Shown here in pieces: positions 1-8,162 of a DNA stretch of 35,253 bases. Within the stretch, counting starts at the first letter, position 1. Each line of letters opens with the position of its first letter. The notes under the pieces were generated by a model. That model ran no database searches, was not told the origin of the DNA, and saw only the letters and a program-made list of their open reading frames with translations. The stretch comes from an uncultured Kiritimatiellota bacterium. GTDB taxonomy: Bacteria; Verrucomicrobiota; Kiritimatiellia; RFP12; UBA1067. A program made the position numbers and the translations under genes. The stretch is taken from the NCBI GenBank assembly GCA_934643865.1, contig CAKUCX010000032.1, positions 1 through 35,253 of the forward strand, read 5' to 3'.

Positions 1-1
1 G

Positions 2-2197
2 TGGGACGCCGAGGCGGATGCGCCCGACAGGGCGGCGCCGGGCGCGACGCTGACGCTCACGGTCTCGGACGACCGCTGCCGGACGACGGACAGCTGCCGC
101 ATCGACCTCGACACGACGAAGCCGAGGGCGATCCCGCTCGCGGAGGAGGTCGCGGAGATCTCGCTCCCGTGGGCGGCGCGCTGGGCGGACGAGACCTCGG
201 CGTCCCTCAACATGCAGGACGGTTCGGACGTGAAGGTCGTCGCGATCACGCGGTACAACGCGGTGACGAACGTGGTCAACACGTTGACGATGCTGGCCGA
301 CGAGGGCGGCATGCTCACCAATCGGATCGACGATGGCGTCACCGTCCTGGAATGCACGATCTCGAACCGGGCGACGGGGGCGCAGACGACCTACACGCGC
401 CAGTTTATCCGCGCGCCGGTGATTCCCGCCACGGCGGTGCGCAGGCCGGGGGAGAACGCGATCGACGTCATGTGGACGGTGGTGGACGGCTGCACCTACT
501 ACCAGGTCGTCCGCCGCACGGTGGACCGCGACGGGACGCGCGGCGCATGGGGGAACCGGATGGGGGTCTCGCCCTCAGGCGCCGAAGGCTGCTACCCCGA
601 CATCGGCGTCGACGCCCTGACGCTCTACGAGTTCGCCGTGTGCCCGAAGTATGCCGACCCGTCCGACTACGGCTACGTCACGGCCGAGCCGGTCCTGCCG
701 TCCGCGCCCGTCTCGGTGCTGGGCGCGCGCCTCGACCTTTACAACCTCTCGGTGGGCGATCCGTGGGACTGCACGGTCGGCGTCGACTTCGCCTACGCCT
801 CGTGCCGCCTCCTCAGCGACCCGACGGATCTCGCGCATGTCAGCCTGAAGGACCTGACGGGCGGCACGAACGTCTTTGCGCGGACGCTCGCCCTCGACGG
901 CGCGTCCGTCTCGAACGGCGCGTTCACGCTCGACCTCGACCCGGCGCAGGGCGCGGTCTCGACGGGGCGGCTCGCCTGGAATGCGACGGCGGACCTGCCG
1001 AACGCCTACCTCACGAACGTCGTTCTCGAAATCAAGATGCAGCAGTCGGGGACGACGGCGGTGACGGCGCCATTCACGCTGGACACGCGGGGGACGCATG
1101 CGACGTTCGACGCGCTGGGTCCGTGGCTCGACGGCGGCGCGACCGCCGTCACGCAGACCATCGCCGCAGCCTACGGCGCGCTCCCGGCGGCGACGCGCGC
1201 GGGCGGCCGCCTCGTCGGCTGGTTCCTCGGCGTCACGAACGGCGCGCCGCAGGCGCGCGAAGGCGAGGCCCCCCTCCGCCTCGGGCCGCACACGCTCTAC
1301 GCGCGGTGGGCGGTCGATCCGGCCGTCTCGCCCGACGTGGACGCGGAGGGAAACTCGATCTACGTGTGGGAGGTGCGGCCCGACGGGCAGACGGCGCGCA
1401 TCTGCGGCTTCCGCGACCCGAACCTGCGCGTGGCGAACCTCGTCATTCCTGATGCCATTGAGGGGTATCTTGTCACGGAGATCGCACCATATGCGTTTTT
1501 CCATAAAAACGGCATGGCCTCGCTTATTCTGCCTGTCTTCTGCACGACAGTTGGTCATCATGCGTTTGCCGTCGTCGAGACGCTTGGTCACCTCACAATC
1601 ACGCCTGTCCGAGACTGGACGCAGCCGTCTCGCGCGGGAGTGCTTGAAATCGAGGCGTATGCGTTCTTCGGACTGCCCTTGACGTCGGTCTGCCTGCCGG
1701 CCGAGGTCGAGACAGTTGGCGACTGGGCCTTTGCGAATTGCATGGGTCTGGAGGTGGTGACACTTCTCGGAAGCCCCACCACGGTCGGATATCGTCCCTT
1801 TAGTCGTGCCGGCGTGGCGACCGCCGACGTATGTTCGACATTCCGCCTTAATCCTGCACTGGCAGGCGATGCGGACTATGTGGCGAGACTGACAGATGAC
1901 GCAGGCGTGGGATATGACGCGATCGTGAGGACGGATGCGGTCGTTTCGGGGCTTTTGATCGACCAGTTCTCTGTTTTGGCCCCGCAGAATGTTCACCTCT
2001 CGGTCGGCGTCGCGCGCGCCTCGACCTGGGGCGAGGTGGACGCATCACGCCTGCGCGTCGAGTACCGGGCGCAGCTCGGAGACGCGCCGACCGACCTCGT
2101 GCCGCGTACCGTCACGCACGAGCCGGATGGTTCGCTGACGGTGGAGGTGGACGTGCCGGAAGGCCCGTCTGGGTTCTTCCGCGTAAAAATTGAATGA
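2..2197 (+). CDS. Secreted repeat protein, 5' end missing (Fn3-like, InlB-type and BspA-type LRR segments)
   Basis: This is the C-terminal ~731 residues of a larger protein; the frame is open from base 2, so the start lies upstream. Around bases 430-690 a segment with pattern W...DGCTYYQVVRR resembles a fibronectin-III-like fold. Around bases 1100-1315 the segment ATFDALG...GWF...TLYARW is a typical InlB B-repeat (Flg_new/Listeria-Bacteroides repeat). From about 1430 to 1840 come BspA-type leucine-rich repeats (repeated IAPYAF, VGHHAF, IEAYAF and VGDWAF units). The protein ends GFFRVKIE and shows no transmembrane anchor in the visible part. Such proteins are usually exported and bind host or neighbour surfaces; that role is inferred. 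Bases ~1445-1990 use many more A/T-ending codons than the rest of the gene. It ends just before the glycosyltransferase gene on the same strand. Confidence 0.8.
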   Translation, partial: WDAEADAPDRAAPGATLTLTVSDDRCRTTDSCRIDLDTTKPRAIPLAEEVAEISLPWAARWADETSASLNMQDGSDVKVVAITRYNAVTNVVNTLTMLADEGGMLTNRIDDGVTVLECTISNRATGAQTTYTRQFIRAPVIPATAVRRPGENAIDVMWTVVDGCTYYQVVRRTVDRDGTRGAWGNRMGVSPSGAEGCYPDIGVDALTLYEFAVCPKYADPSDYGYVTAEPVLPSAPVSVLGARLDLYNLSVGDPWDCTVGVDFAYASCRLLSDPTDLAHVSLKDLTGGTNVFARTLALDGASVSNGAFTLDLDPAQGAVSTGRLAWNATADLPNAYLTNVVLEIKMQQSGTTAVTAPFTLDTRGTHATFDALGPWLDGGATAVTQTIAAAYGALPAATRAGGRLVGWFLGVTNGAPQAREGEAPLRLGPHTLYARWAVDPAVSPDVDAEGNSIYVWEVRPDGQTARICGFRDPNLRVANLVIPDAIEGYLVTEIAPYAFFHKNGMASLILPVFCTTVGHHAFAVVETLGHLTITPVRDWTQPSRAGVLEIEAYAFFGLPLTSVCLPAEVETVGDWAFANCMGLEVVTLLGSPTTVGYRPFSRAGVATADVCSTFRLNPALAGDADYVARLTDDAGVGYDAIVRTDAVVSGLLIDQFSVLAPQNVHLSVGVARASTWGEVDASRLRVEYRAQLGDAPTDLVPRTVTHEPDGSLTVEVDVPEGPSGFFRVKIE

Positions 2198-2207
2198 TTT
2201 GTTTGGC

Positions 2208-2948
2208 ATGAGGGAAAGACGGGAAGAGTTGAAGCGCTTGACGCTCGTCGTGCCGGTCTACAACGCGCCCGACCTTGCGCGGGCGCTCGTCGCGCGCCTC
2301 CCCGAGCTGGAAGAGGCGGCGCGCGGGTGCGGCTTCGCCCTCGTGGAGACGATCCTCGTCGACGACGGCTCGGCCGCGCGGCTCGACGCGGCGGTTCCGG
2401 GGGACGGGGCGCGGCTCGTCGTCTTGCGCACGGAGCCGAACAGGGGGAAGGGGGCCGCCGTGCGGCGCGGGGCGCTCGCGGCGAAGGGCGGTTGGGTGCT
2501 CATGAGCGACGTGGATCTCTCGGCCCCGTTCGCCGAGTTCGCGCGTCTCGCCCCGTATGCGGATGCGTGGATCGTCTGCGGCAGCCGCTACGGGCGCCCC
2601 GGCATGCCGCTCGTGCGGCGATTCCTTTCGCGTGCCTTCCACGCCCTTGTGCGGCTGGCGTGCGGCATGGACGTGCAGGACACGCAGTGCGGCTTCAAGC
2701 TCTTCCGCATGGACGTGATGCGCGCCGTCTTCGCGGCGCAGCGGATCGAGCGCTTCGCGTTCGACGTGGAGCTGATCCGGCGGGCCCGCGACGCGGGGGG
2801 GACGGTAAAAGAAGTTCCCGTCGCGTGGTACGGCGGGAAGCGAAGCTCGCTGCGCGTCTTCCGGGACGCGCCGCGCATGCTGTGGGATCTGCTTAGAATC
2901 GGGCCATGTCGAGCATCGAGCCAGGACCGAACGCGCGCAGGTAGATGA
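2208..2948 (+). CDS. Family 2 glycosyltransferase (dolichyl-phosphate-mannose-synthase-like)
   Basis: The 246-residue product has a GT-A fold signature: LVVPVYNAP near the N-terminus, ILVDDGS for nucleotide-sugar binding, the metal-binding SDVDLSAP (DxD-like), then GSRYG and DTQCGFKLFR, as in polyprenyl-phosphate sugar synthases. It has no transmembrane helix, so it is probably a soluble or peripherally bound enzyme that moves a sugar from a nucleotide donor to a lipid carrier or glycan; the exact substrate cannot be read. The start is uncertain. ATG 2208 is used here. TTG 2190 would overlap the upstream stop, and a TTG near 2229 follows the purine-rich GGGAAGAG. The last 56 bases overlap the 3' end of the convergent lptD gene, so the final ~18 residues are encoded by DNA that is also lptD. 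Confidence 0.85.
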   Translation: MRERREELKRLTLVVPVYNAPDLARALVARLPELEEAARGCGFALVETILVDDGSAARLDAAVPGDGARLVVLRTEPNRGKGAAVRRGALAAKGGWVLMSDVDLSAPFAEFARLAPYADAWIVCGSRYGRPGMPLVRRFLSRAFHALVRLACGMDVQDTQCGFKLFRMDVMRAVFAAQRIERFAFDVELIRRARDAGGTVKEVPVAWYGGKRSSLRVFRDAPRMLWDLLRIGPCRASSQDRTRAGR

Positions 2949-5163
2949 AGAAGCAGACGCGGTTGTCGCAGGGCTCCTTCGAGTTGTCGATGCGCGTGTA
3001 GGAGGTCTCGTGCGCGAACAGGACGCGGTAGCCGAGGCAGTCCGTGAGCAGGTCGAACCAGGCACCCACCTCGTCCATCTCGTTGCGGCGGCAGTCGTAG
3101 CGGATGTAGGGCGACCAGGCGAAGGCGTCGCAGACGTCGTGCGTGAAGCCGAGCTGCAGGACGTTCGCGAGCTGGTAATTCCAGCGGTCGTAGGCGCTCG
3201 GCAGGTAGCCCCACAGGCGCTGGTCGCGGCCGATGTAGCTCACGTCGTAGCGGAAGGCGTCCGTGAGGCGCTGGCGGAAGGCGATGTCGGCGTAGGCGGC
3301 CTTCGCGTTCTGGCAGTCGTACTCGGCGCGGGCGAGGAGCGAGATGTCGCGCGAAGGGTTCCACCGCACGCGCGTGCCGGGGACGACCTGGCGTCGGCCG
3401 CTGCGGCTGTAGTTGCCGTCCGCGTCGTCGTCCGGGTAGCCCGCGAGGAGGTGATCCTTCCCGTAAGGCGTCATCGTCTCGAAGGGCACGGCGGCGTAGA
3501 GGTCCCAGTCGAGGATCGTGCGGAGGAGGCCCTTGTCGTCCATCTGCTGGAAGGTGTTGCGCACGCCGGGGCGCACGCCGTGCCAGTTGTAGGGAAGGCC
3601 GCGGCCCTCGAAGCCGAACTGGTCGAGCCAGTCGATGGAACGGTCGTAGTTGTCGAAGGCGTAAGTGCGCTGGCGGCTGCCGGCGGAGAGGTCGACGGCC
3701 TGGTAGGAGTAGTCGAGGTAGGGCTCGACGGTGTGACGCCACGTGTCGGTGAGCCAGGCGGAGCCGCGCGCGGCGGCGGTGACGCCGACTTCGCCGATGT
3801 GGCGGAAGACGCCGTCGCCGGACGCCTTCACGTAGGCCGCGTCGCGGTCGCCGCTGTCGCTCCAGTACGTGCCGCGATAGCCGACGCGCGGCACGACGGA
3901 GAGGAGGTCCCAGAGTTTGAAGGGGAGGGTCACGCGATGGGCGGTGTCCATGCGGAAGGCCTGGTAGTCGGCGCCGCGTCCGTTGACGCCGAGGTAGGGG
4001 ACGTAGCGGTACATGGGGTCGTGCGAGCCGTAGCGGGCGTAGTCGTGGTTGAGGTAGCCGGCGCGCGTCTGAGACTCGTAATTGAGGGGCAGATCCCAGA
4101 TGGGCTGGGGCGAGACGGCGAGCCAGCCCTCGGGCAGGCGGGCCGTCCCCGCGTAGAAGTCGTTGATCGGGCCCGAGACGGAGCCGCCGGCGGCCCACGA
4201 AAGCTCGCGATGCTCATACCACGCCTCGTTGACGGGGATGGATTCGAGGCGGTTGTCCTTGTCGAAGAAGTCCCGGTTCATGTGCGAGTCGGAGAAGTAG
4301 GTCGCGCGGGCGTTGAACGTGTCGCGCTCCGTGACGTCGGCGGCGTGTTCAAGCGTGACGCGGTAGCGTTCGCGGTCGACCTCGCTGCCCCAGTTCTGGT
4401 AGTTGCGCCGGTGGCCGTTCCAGCGGCGGTGCGCGTAGCGGCCGTAGTCTTCGTCCCAGGCGTAGTACGCCTTGACCTTGCCGCGGCCGAGGCCCTCGCG
4501 GGAAAGCTCGGGGCTCCCGTCGCCCGCGCCGCCCGTCTTCCGTCCCCAGCGGAGCGTCTCGCCAAGCGCGAAGCCGTTCTTCGTGCGGTAGTCCGCGTAG
4601 GTCGAGGCGCCGAGGTAGGGCGTGTTCGGCGCGGCCTCCTCCCAGAGGGCGTAGTTGTACTTCGTGAGGAGGTAGCCGCCCCAGCGCGAGCGGTAGCCTG
4701 GCACGACGCGCAGGCCGTAGTCCGTGTTGAGCGGCTGGTACCAGACCGGCAGCCAGAGGACGGGAAGGCCCCAGTGGTAGAGCCAGACGTCCTTCGCGAG
4801 GATGGCTTCGTCCTGGATGTAGGTGAAGTCGCCGCGCAGGCCCCAGTGCAGGTCGCCCGGCGCGTTCGTGCAGGAGGTCGTGAACGCATCGTCGCCGAAG
4901 GAGTAGACGCCGTCCGCCGTGCGGGCGACGCGCTGCGAGAGGAAGCGGAAGGGCGCCGCCGTCGCCGTGACGTTGCCGGTCGCGAGCAGCTCGCCCGTCG
5001 TGCGGTTCGCGCTCATGTAGTCGCCCGAGACGCGCAGCGCGCCCGTGGCGCGCGCGGCCTTCTCCTTGGGCTTCACCTCCGCCGGATGGAGGTATTCCAG
5101 CAGCTGCGCCTGCACGGCGAGAGCGGCGCATGCGGCGGCAAGCAAGGCGAGACGTCTCTTCAT
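2893..5163 (-). CDS. lptD: LPS-assembly outer-membrane protein LptD
   Basis: The 756-residue product starts with a signal peptide (MKRRLALLAAACAALAVQA, cleaved before QLL). An OstA/LptA-like beta-jellyroll follows at about residues 40-100 (SGDYMSANRTTGELLATGNV). Then comes the LptD hallmark at about 95-150: TTSCTN, a LHWGLRG strand, and WGLPVLWLPVWYQPLN. The rest is rich in alternating aromatic strands with many W/Y/D residues and ends in MARF, a terminal aromatic typical of outer-membrane barrels. Length is close to E. coli LptD (784). It inserts lipopolysaccharide into the outer leaflet with LptE; no lptE or lptA is in this window. It lies 48 bp after rng on the same strand, with AGGGA upstream of ATG 5163, and looks like the last gene of the mre/rod operon. 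Its 3' end overlaps the convergent glycosyltransferase gene. Confidence 0.9.
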   Translation of the reverse strand: MKRRLALLAAACAALAVQAQLLEYLHPAEVKPKEKAARATGALRVSGDYMSANRTTGELLATGNVTATAAPFRFLSQRVARTADGVYSFGDDAFTTSCTNAPGDLHWGLRGDFTYIQDEAILAKDVWLYHWGLPVLWLPVWYQPLNTDYGLRVVPGYRSRWGGYLLTKYNYALWEEAAPNTPYLGASTYADYRTKNGFALGETLRWGRKTGGAGDGSPELSREGLGRGKVKAYYAWDEDYGRYAHRRWNGHRRNYQNWGSEVDRERYRVTLEHAADVTERDTFNARATYFSDSHMNRDFFDKDNRLESIPVNEAWYEHRELSWAAGGSVSGPINDFYAGTARLPEGWLAVSPQPIWDLPLNYESQTRAGYLNHDYARYGSHDPMYRYVPYLGVNGRGADYQAFRMDTAHRVTLPFKLWDLLSVVPRVGYRGTYWSDSGDRDAAYVKASGDGVFRHIGEVGVTAAARGSAWLTDTWRHTVEPYLDYSYQAVDLSAGSRQRTYAFDNYDRSIDWLDQFGFEGRGLPYNWHGVRPGVRNTFQQMDDKGLLRTILDWDLYAAVPFETMTPYGKDHLLAGYPDDDADGNYSRSGRRQVVPGTRVRWNPSRDISLLARAEYDCQNAKAAYADIAFRQRLTDAFRYDVSYIGRDQRLWGYLPSAYDRWNYQLANVLQLGFTHDVCDAFAWSPYIRYDCRRNEMDEVGAWFDLLTDCLGYRVLFAHETSYTRIDNSKEPCDNRVCFFIYLRAFGPGSMLDMARF

Positions 5164-5211
5164 GTCGTTCCCTGTTCGATGCGAGATTCCAGATGCGGGG
5201 CGGCCCGGACT

Positions 5212-6885
5212 TCACACGGCCGGACGCGCGGCGCCGGAAGAGTATAGCACGCGCCCCGTTTCCGCGTCTAGGATGGAATAGCTCTCGGGGTGGCGGTGCA
5301 GCTCCGAGACGAAGGTGAGCTTCGTGTTGTGGCGCGCCTGGAGTTCGGCGAGGATCCGCGCGTCCTCCGTGCGGAGGCGCTGCATGACGGCGGGCGCGAT
5401 GACGATCTTCGGCACGATCGGGCTCTTCTCGGCCTCGGCCTTGCGCAGGATCGAGGTGAGCTGGCGCTGGAGTTCGATCGAGACGGCGAGCGGGCTCTTG
5501 ACGACGCCGTGGCCGTCGCAGCACGGGCACGTGCTCGACAGCATGGAGAGGATCGACTCCTCGTGGCGCTGGCGGCTCATCTCCAGGAGGCCGAGCTCGC
5601 TGATCTCCAGGACGTTCGTGCGCGCGCGGTCGCGCTTGAGCGCGTCCTTGAGCGCGCGGTAGACCTGCTTCTGGTGCTTGCGGCTCTTCATGTCGATGAG
5701 GTCGAGGACGACGAGGCCGCCGATGTTGCGCAGGCGCAACTGGCGCGCGACCTCCTCGACGGCTTCGAGGTTGACCTCCAGGATCGCGTCCTCCTGCGAG
5801 GTCTTGCCCTTGTGGTGGCCCGTGTTGACGTCCACGGCGATGAGGGCCTCGGTTTCGTCGATGACGAGGTAGCCGCCCGACTTGAGCTTCACCTGGCGGT
5901 TGAAGGCGTCGTGCAGCTGGCGCTCCACGCCGAGGCGCTCGAAGACGTTCTCCGCGCCCTCGTAGCGGCGCACCTTGCCGCGCGCGCGGCGCGAGATGCG
6001 GCTCGTGACGTCGCGCAGCTTCTCGAAGGTCTTCTCGTCGTCGACGAGGACGGCGTCGATGTCCTCGGTGAGCCAGTCGCGCACGACGCGCTCGACGAGG
6101 TCGGGCTCCTGCCAGACGCAGCAGGGCGTGCGGAGGTTCTTCACGTTCCCCTGCAGCTCGTGCCAGCTTTCGAGCAGGTTGCGCATGTCGCGCACGAACG
6201 ACGTCCCCTTGGCGCCCACGCCGGCCGTGCGCACGATGAGGCCGACCTCCTCGGGGAGGAGCAGCTTGTCGAGGATCTTCTTGAGGCGCTTGCGCTCCTC
6301 GGCGTCGCCGATCTTGCGGCTCACGCCGCGCGTCTTCGTGCCGGGCATCATGACGAGGTAGCGCCCGGGGATGGAGAGGTTCGTCGTCACGCGCGGGCCC
6401 TTCGTGGAGATCGGGCCCTTCGTGACCTGCACGATGATTTCGGAGCCGGGCTTGAACTTCTCGTGGATCTCCTCAGTCGTGAGGCGCGGGGCCTTGCCGC
6501 GCCGGCGGCCCTTGCCGCCCTTGCCGCCGCGGCCGCCTTTTCCGCCCTTCGCCTCGGCGTCGTCGCCGCCGTCGTCGACCTCGTCGAGGAAGGCGTCGAC
6601 GTCGGGCTGCATGTCCCAGTAGTGGAGGAAGGCGTTCTTCTTGAGGCCGATGTCGACGAACGCGGCCTGCAGGTCGTCCTGCAGGTTCTGGATACGGCCC
6701 TTGAAGACGCATCCGACGAGGCGCTCGTCCTCCGGGTGCTCGACCATGTACTCCTCAAGGCGCCCGTTCTCCATCACCGCGACGCGCGTTTCGAGTTTTT
6801 CGACGTTCACGATGATCTCGCGCTTGACCTTGCTGCTCTTGAGCCAGCTCTTGACCGTGCTGACGACTGTCTGAATGACCGACAT
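5212..6885 (-). CDS. rng: Ribonuclease E/G family endoribonuclease
   Basis: The 557-residue product begins with an N-terminal extension and an S1 RNA-binding domain (about 25-165: VENGRLEEY-type start, VGCVFKGRIQNL, AAFVDIGLKKNAFLH). The catalytic DNase I-like core has two metal-binding aspartates, in IAVDVNTG (D352) and VVLDLIDM (D395). The CPCC zinc-link motif is at 453-456, followed by a small C-terminal domain. There is no long RNase E-type scaffold tail, so this is the RNase G-like size class. It processes rRNA and decays mRNA in the cytoplasm. A Gly/Lys/Arg-rich stretch at about 113-131 is inserted in the S1 region and is not typical. ATG 6885 has the ribosome-binding site AAGGAG five to six bases upstream, right after an 8-bp repeat array. 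rng next to mre/rod genes is a known arrangement in several phyla. Confidence 0.93.
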   Translation of the reverse strand: MSVIQTVVSTVKSWLKSSKVKREIIVNVEKLETRVAVMENGRLEEYMVEHPEDERLVGCVFKGRIQNLQDDLQAAFVDIGLKKNAFLHYWDMQPDVDAFLDEVDDGGDDAEAKGGKGGRGGKGGKGRRRGKAPRLTTEEIHEKFKPGSEIIVQVTKGPISTKGPRVTTNLSIPGRYLVMMPGTKTRGVSRKIGDAEERKRLKKILDKLLLPEEVGLIVRTAGVGAKGTSFVRDMRNLLESWHELQGNVKNLRTPCCVWQEPDLVERVVRDWLTEDIDAVLVDDEKTFEKLRDVTSRISRRARGKVRRYEGAENVFERLGVERQLHDAFNRQVKLKSGGYLVIDETEALIAVDVNTGHHKGKTSQEDAILEVNLEAVEEVARQLRLRNIGGLVVLDLIDMKSRKHQKQVYRALKDALKRDRARTNVLEISELGLLEMSRQRHEESILSMLSSTCPCCDGHGVVKSPLAVSIELQRQLTSILRKAEAEKSPIVPKIVIAPAVMQRLRTEDARILAELQARHNTKLTFVSELHRHPESYSILDAETGRVLYSSGAARPAV

Positions 6886-6896
6886 GGATTCTCCTT

Positions 6897-7000
6897 TTAA
6901 TCACTTGACTGCTTAAACACTTAACCACTTAACTACTTAACTACTTAACCACTTAAACACTTAACTACTTAACCACTTAACCACTTAACCACTTAATCCC
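6897..7000. repeat. Tandem array of thirteen 8-bp units
   Basis: Thirteen consecutive 8-base units fill the whole space between the rodA stop (7002) and the rng ribosome-binding site. The plus-strand consensus is TTAACCAC (minus strand GTGGTTAA). Ten of the central units are TTAACCAC, TTAACTAC or TTAAACAC; the outer ones are degenerate (TTAATCAC, TTGACTGC, TTAATCCC). The array is AT-rich in a GC-rich region. Because 8 is not a multiple of 3 and each unit carries TTAA, stop codons occur in all frames. Confidence 0.95.
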
Positions 7001-7001
7001 C

Positions 7002-8156
7002 CTACTCTTCCTCCCGGTGGACTTCGACGCTCTGCACGACGCCGAGCGCCGCGAGGAGGACGACGAGGAACGTGCGGCCCGCGCTGATGAACGGCAGCGG
7101 CAGGCCCGTGATGGGCATGAGCCCGATGGACATGGCGACATTGATGTAGAGATGGCAGAAGACGAGCGTCGTCGTGCCGACGGCGACGAGGCGCCCCGCG
7201 TCGTCCGTCGCGCGGAGGGCGATGCGCGCGCCCGTGAGAAGCACGCCGAGGAAGAGGGCGAGCATCGTGAGCGCCCCGCAGAAGCCGGCCTCTTCCGCGA
7301 GGACGGCGAAGATGAAGTCGTTCATCGAGACGGCGGGCGGCAGGTAGCCGAGCGTCTTCTGCGAGCCTTTCCGGAGCCCCTTGCCCCAGACGGAGCCCGA
7401 GCCGATCGAGATTTGCGCCTGGCGCAGGTTGTAGCCCGCGCCGCGCAGGTCGCGGTCGGGGAAGAGGAAGACGCGCAGGCGCGTGAGCTGGTGGTCGCGG
7501 AGGGGCAGGCGGGCGTAGATCTGCGCCCGGCGCGCCGGGTCGCGCGTCTGCTCGGCGAGGAAGACCGTCCCCAGGACGGCGCCCGCGCCGAGAAGCCCCG
7601 CAAGGAGAAGCGTGACGAGGCCCTTCGTCCACACGCGCGCGGCGAGCAGCATCGCGATGCCGGCGGGCACGAGGACGAGCGCGGTGCCGAGGTCGGGCTC
7701 CGCGAGGATGAGAAGGGCGGGCGCGCCGAGGACGAGAAGCGCGGCGAGGAACCACGTGAAGGATGTCCGCCCCGCCCGGCCGTAGAGATGCGCCATGAAG
7801 AGGATGACCGCGAGCTTCGCGAGTTCGCTGGGCTGGAAGAACCAGAGCCAGCGGCGTCCGCCGTAGACCTTCGAACCGAAGAGGAGGACGGCGACGAGGA
7901 GCGCGAGCGCGACGGCGTAGCCGGGCGTCGCGAGAAGGGCGAGCACCTTGCGGTAGTCGACCGACGCGCACGCGAAGTAGAGCGCGAGGCCGAAGAGGGC
8001 GGTGACGGCATGCGCGATCCAGAGGTCCTGCAGCGCCGCGCTCGGCCGCGCGCTGCCCGCGCTCCAGATGAACACGGTCCCCATCGCGACGAGCGCGAGG
8101 ACGCAGGCCGTGAGCGCCCAGTCCATGCGGCGGAGCTTGGCGAGAAGCGCGTGCAT
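7002..8156 (-). CDS. rodA: Rod-shape peptidoglycan glycosyltransferase RodA (SEDS family)
   Basis: The 384-residue polytopic membrane protein has about ten hydrophobic helices. SEDS signatures are present in order: GGRRWLWFFQPSELAKLA (about 95-115), the loop EPDLGTALVLVPAG with the functionally essential Asp, GYNLRQAQISIGSGSVWGKG, NDFIFAVLAEEAGF, and the C-terminal GLMPITGLPLPFISAG. RodA polymerises lipid II into glycan strands in the elongasome together with PBP2. The PBP2 gene lies immediately upstream, with 6 bases between its stop and this ATG (8156). After PFISAG the family usually has GG(T/S)S; here it reads RTFL, a small deviation. The 8-bp repeat array follows the stop. The alternative FtsW is less likely because of the mrdA and mreBCD neighbours. 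Confidence 0.93.
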   Translation of the reverse strand: MHALLAKLRRMDWALTACVLALVAMGTVFIWSAGSARPSAALQDLWIAHAVTALFGLALYFACASVDYRKVLALLATPGYAVALALLVAVLLFGSKVYGGRRWLWFFQPSELAKLAVILFMAHLYGRAGRTSFTWFLAALLVLGAPALLILAEPDLGTALVLVPAGIAMLLAARVWTKGLVTLLLAGLLGAGAVLGTVFLAEQTRDPARRAQIYARLPLRDHQLTRLRVFLFPDRDLRGAGYNLRQAQISIGSGSVWGKGLRKGSQKTLGYLPPAVSMNDFIFAVLAEEAGFCGALTMLALFLGVLLTGARIALRATDDAGRLVAVGTTTLVFCHLYINVAMSIGLMPITGLPLPFISAGRTFLVVLLAALGVVQSVEVHREEE

Positions 8157-8162
8157 GGCGTC

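Noticed and set aside
6897..7000. CRISPR-like array
   Set aside because: Units are 8 bp with no spacers and no cas genes nearby; it is a simple tandem repeat.
7002..8156. FtsW instead of RodA
   Set aside because: The gene directly follows mrdA within mreBCD; FtsW would be expected with murG or ftsI in the division cluster.
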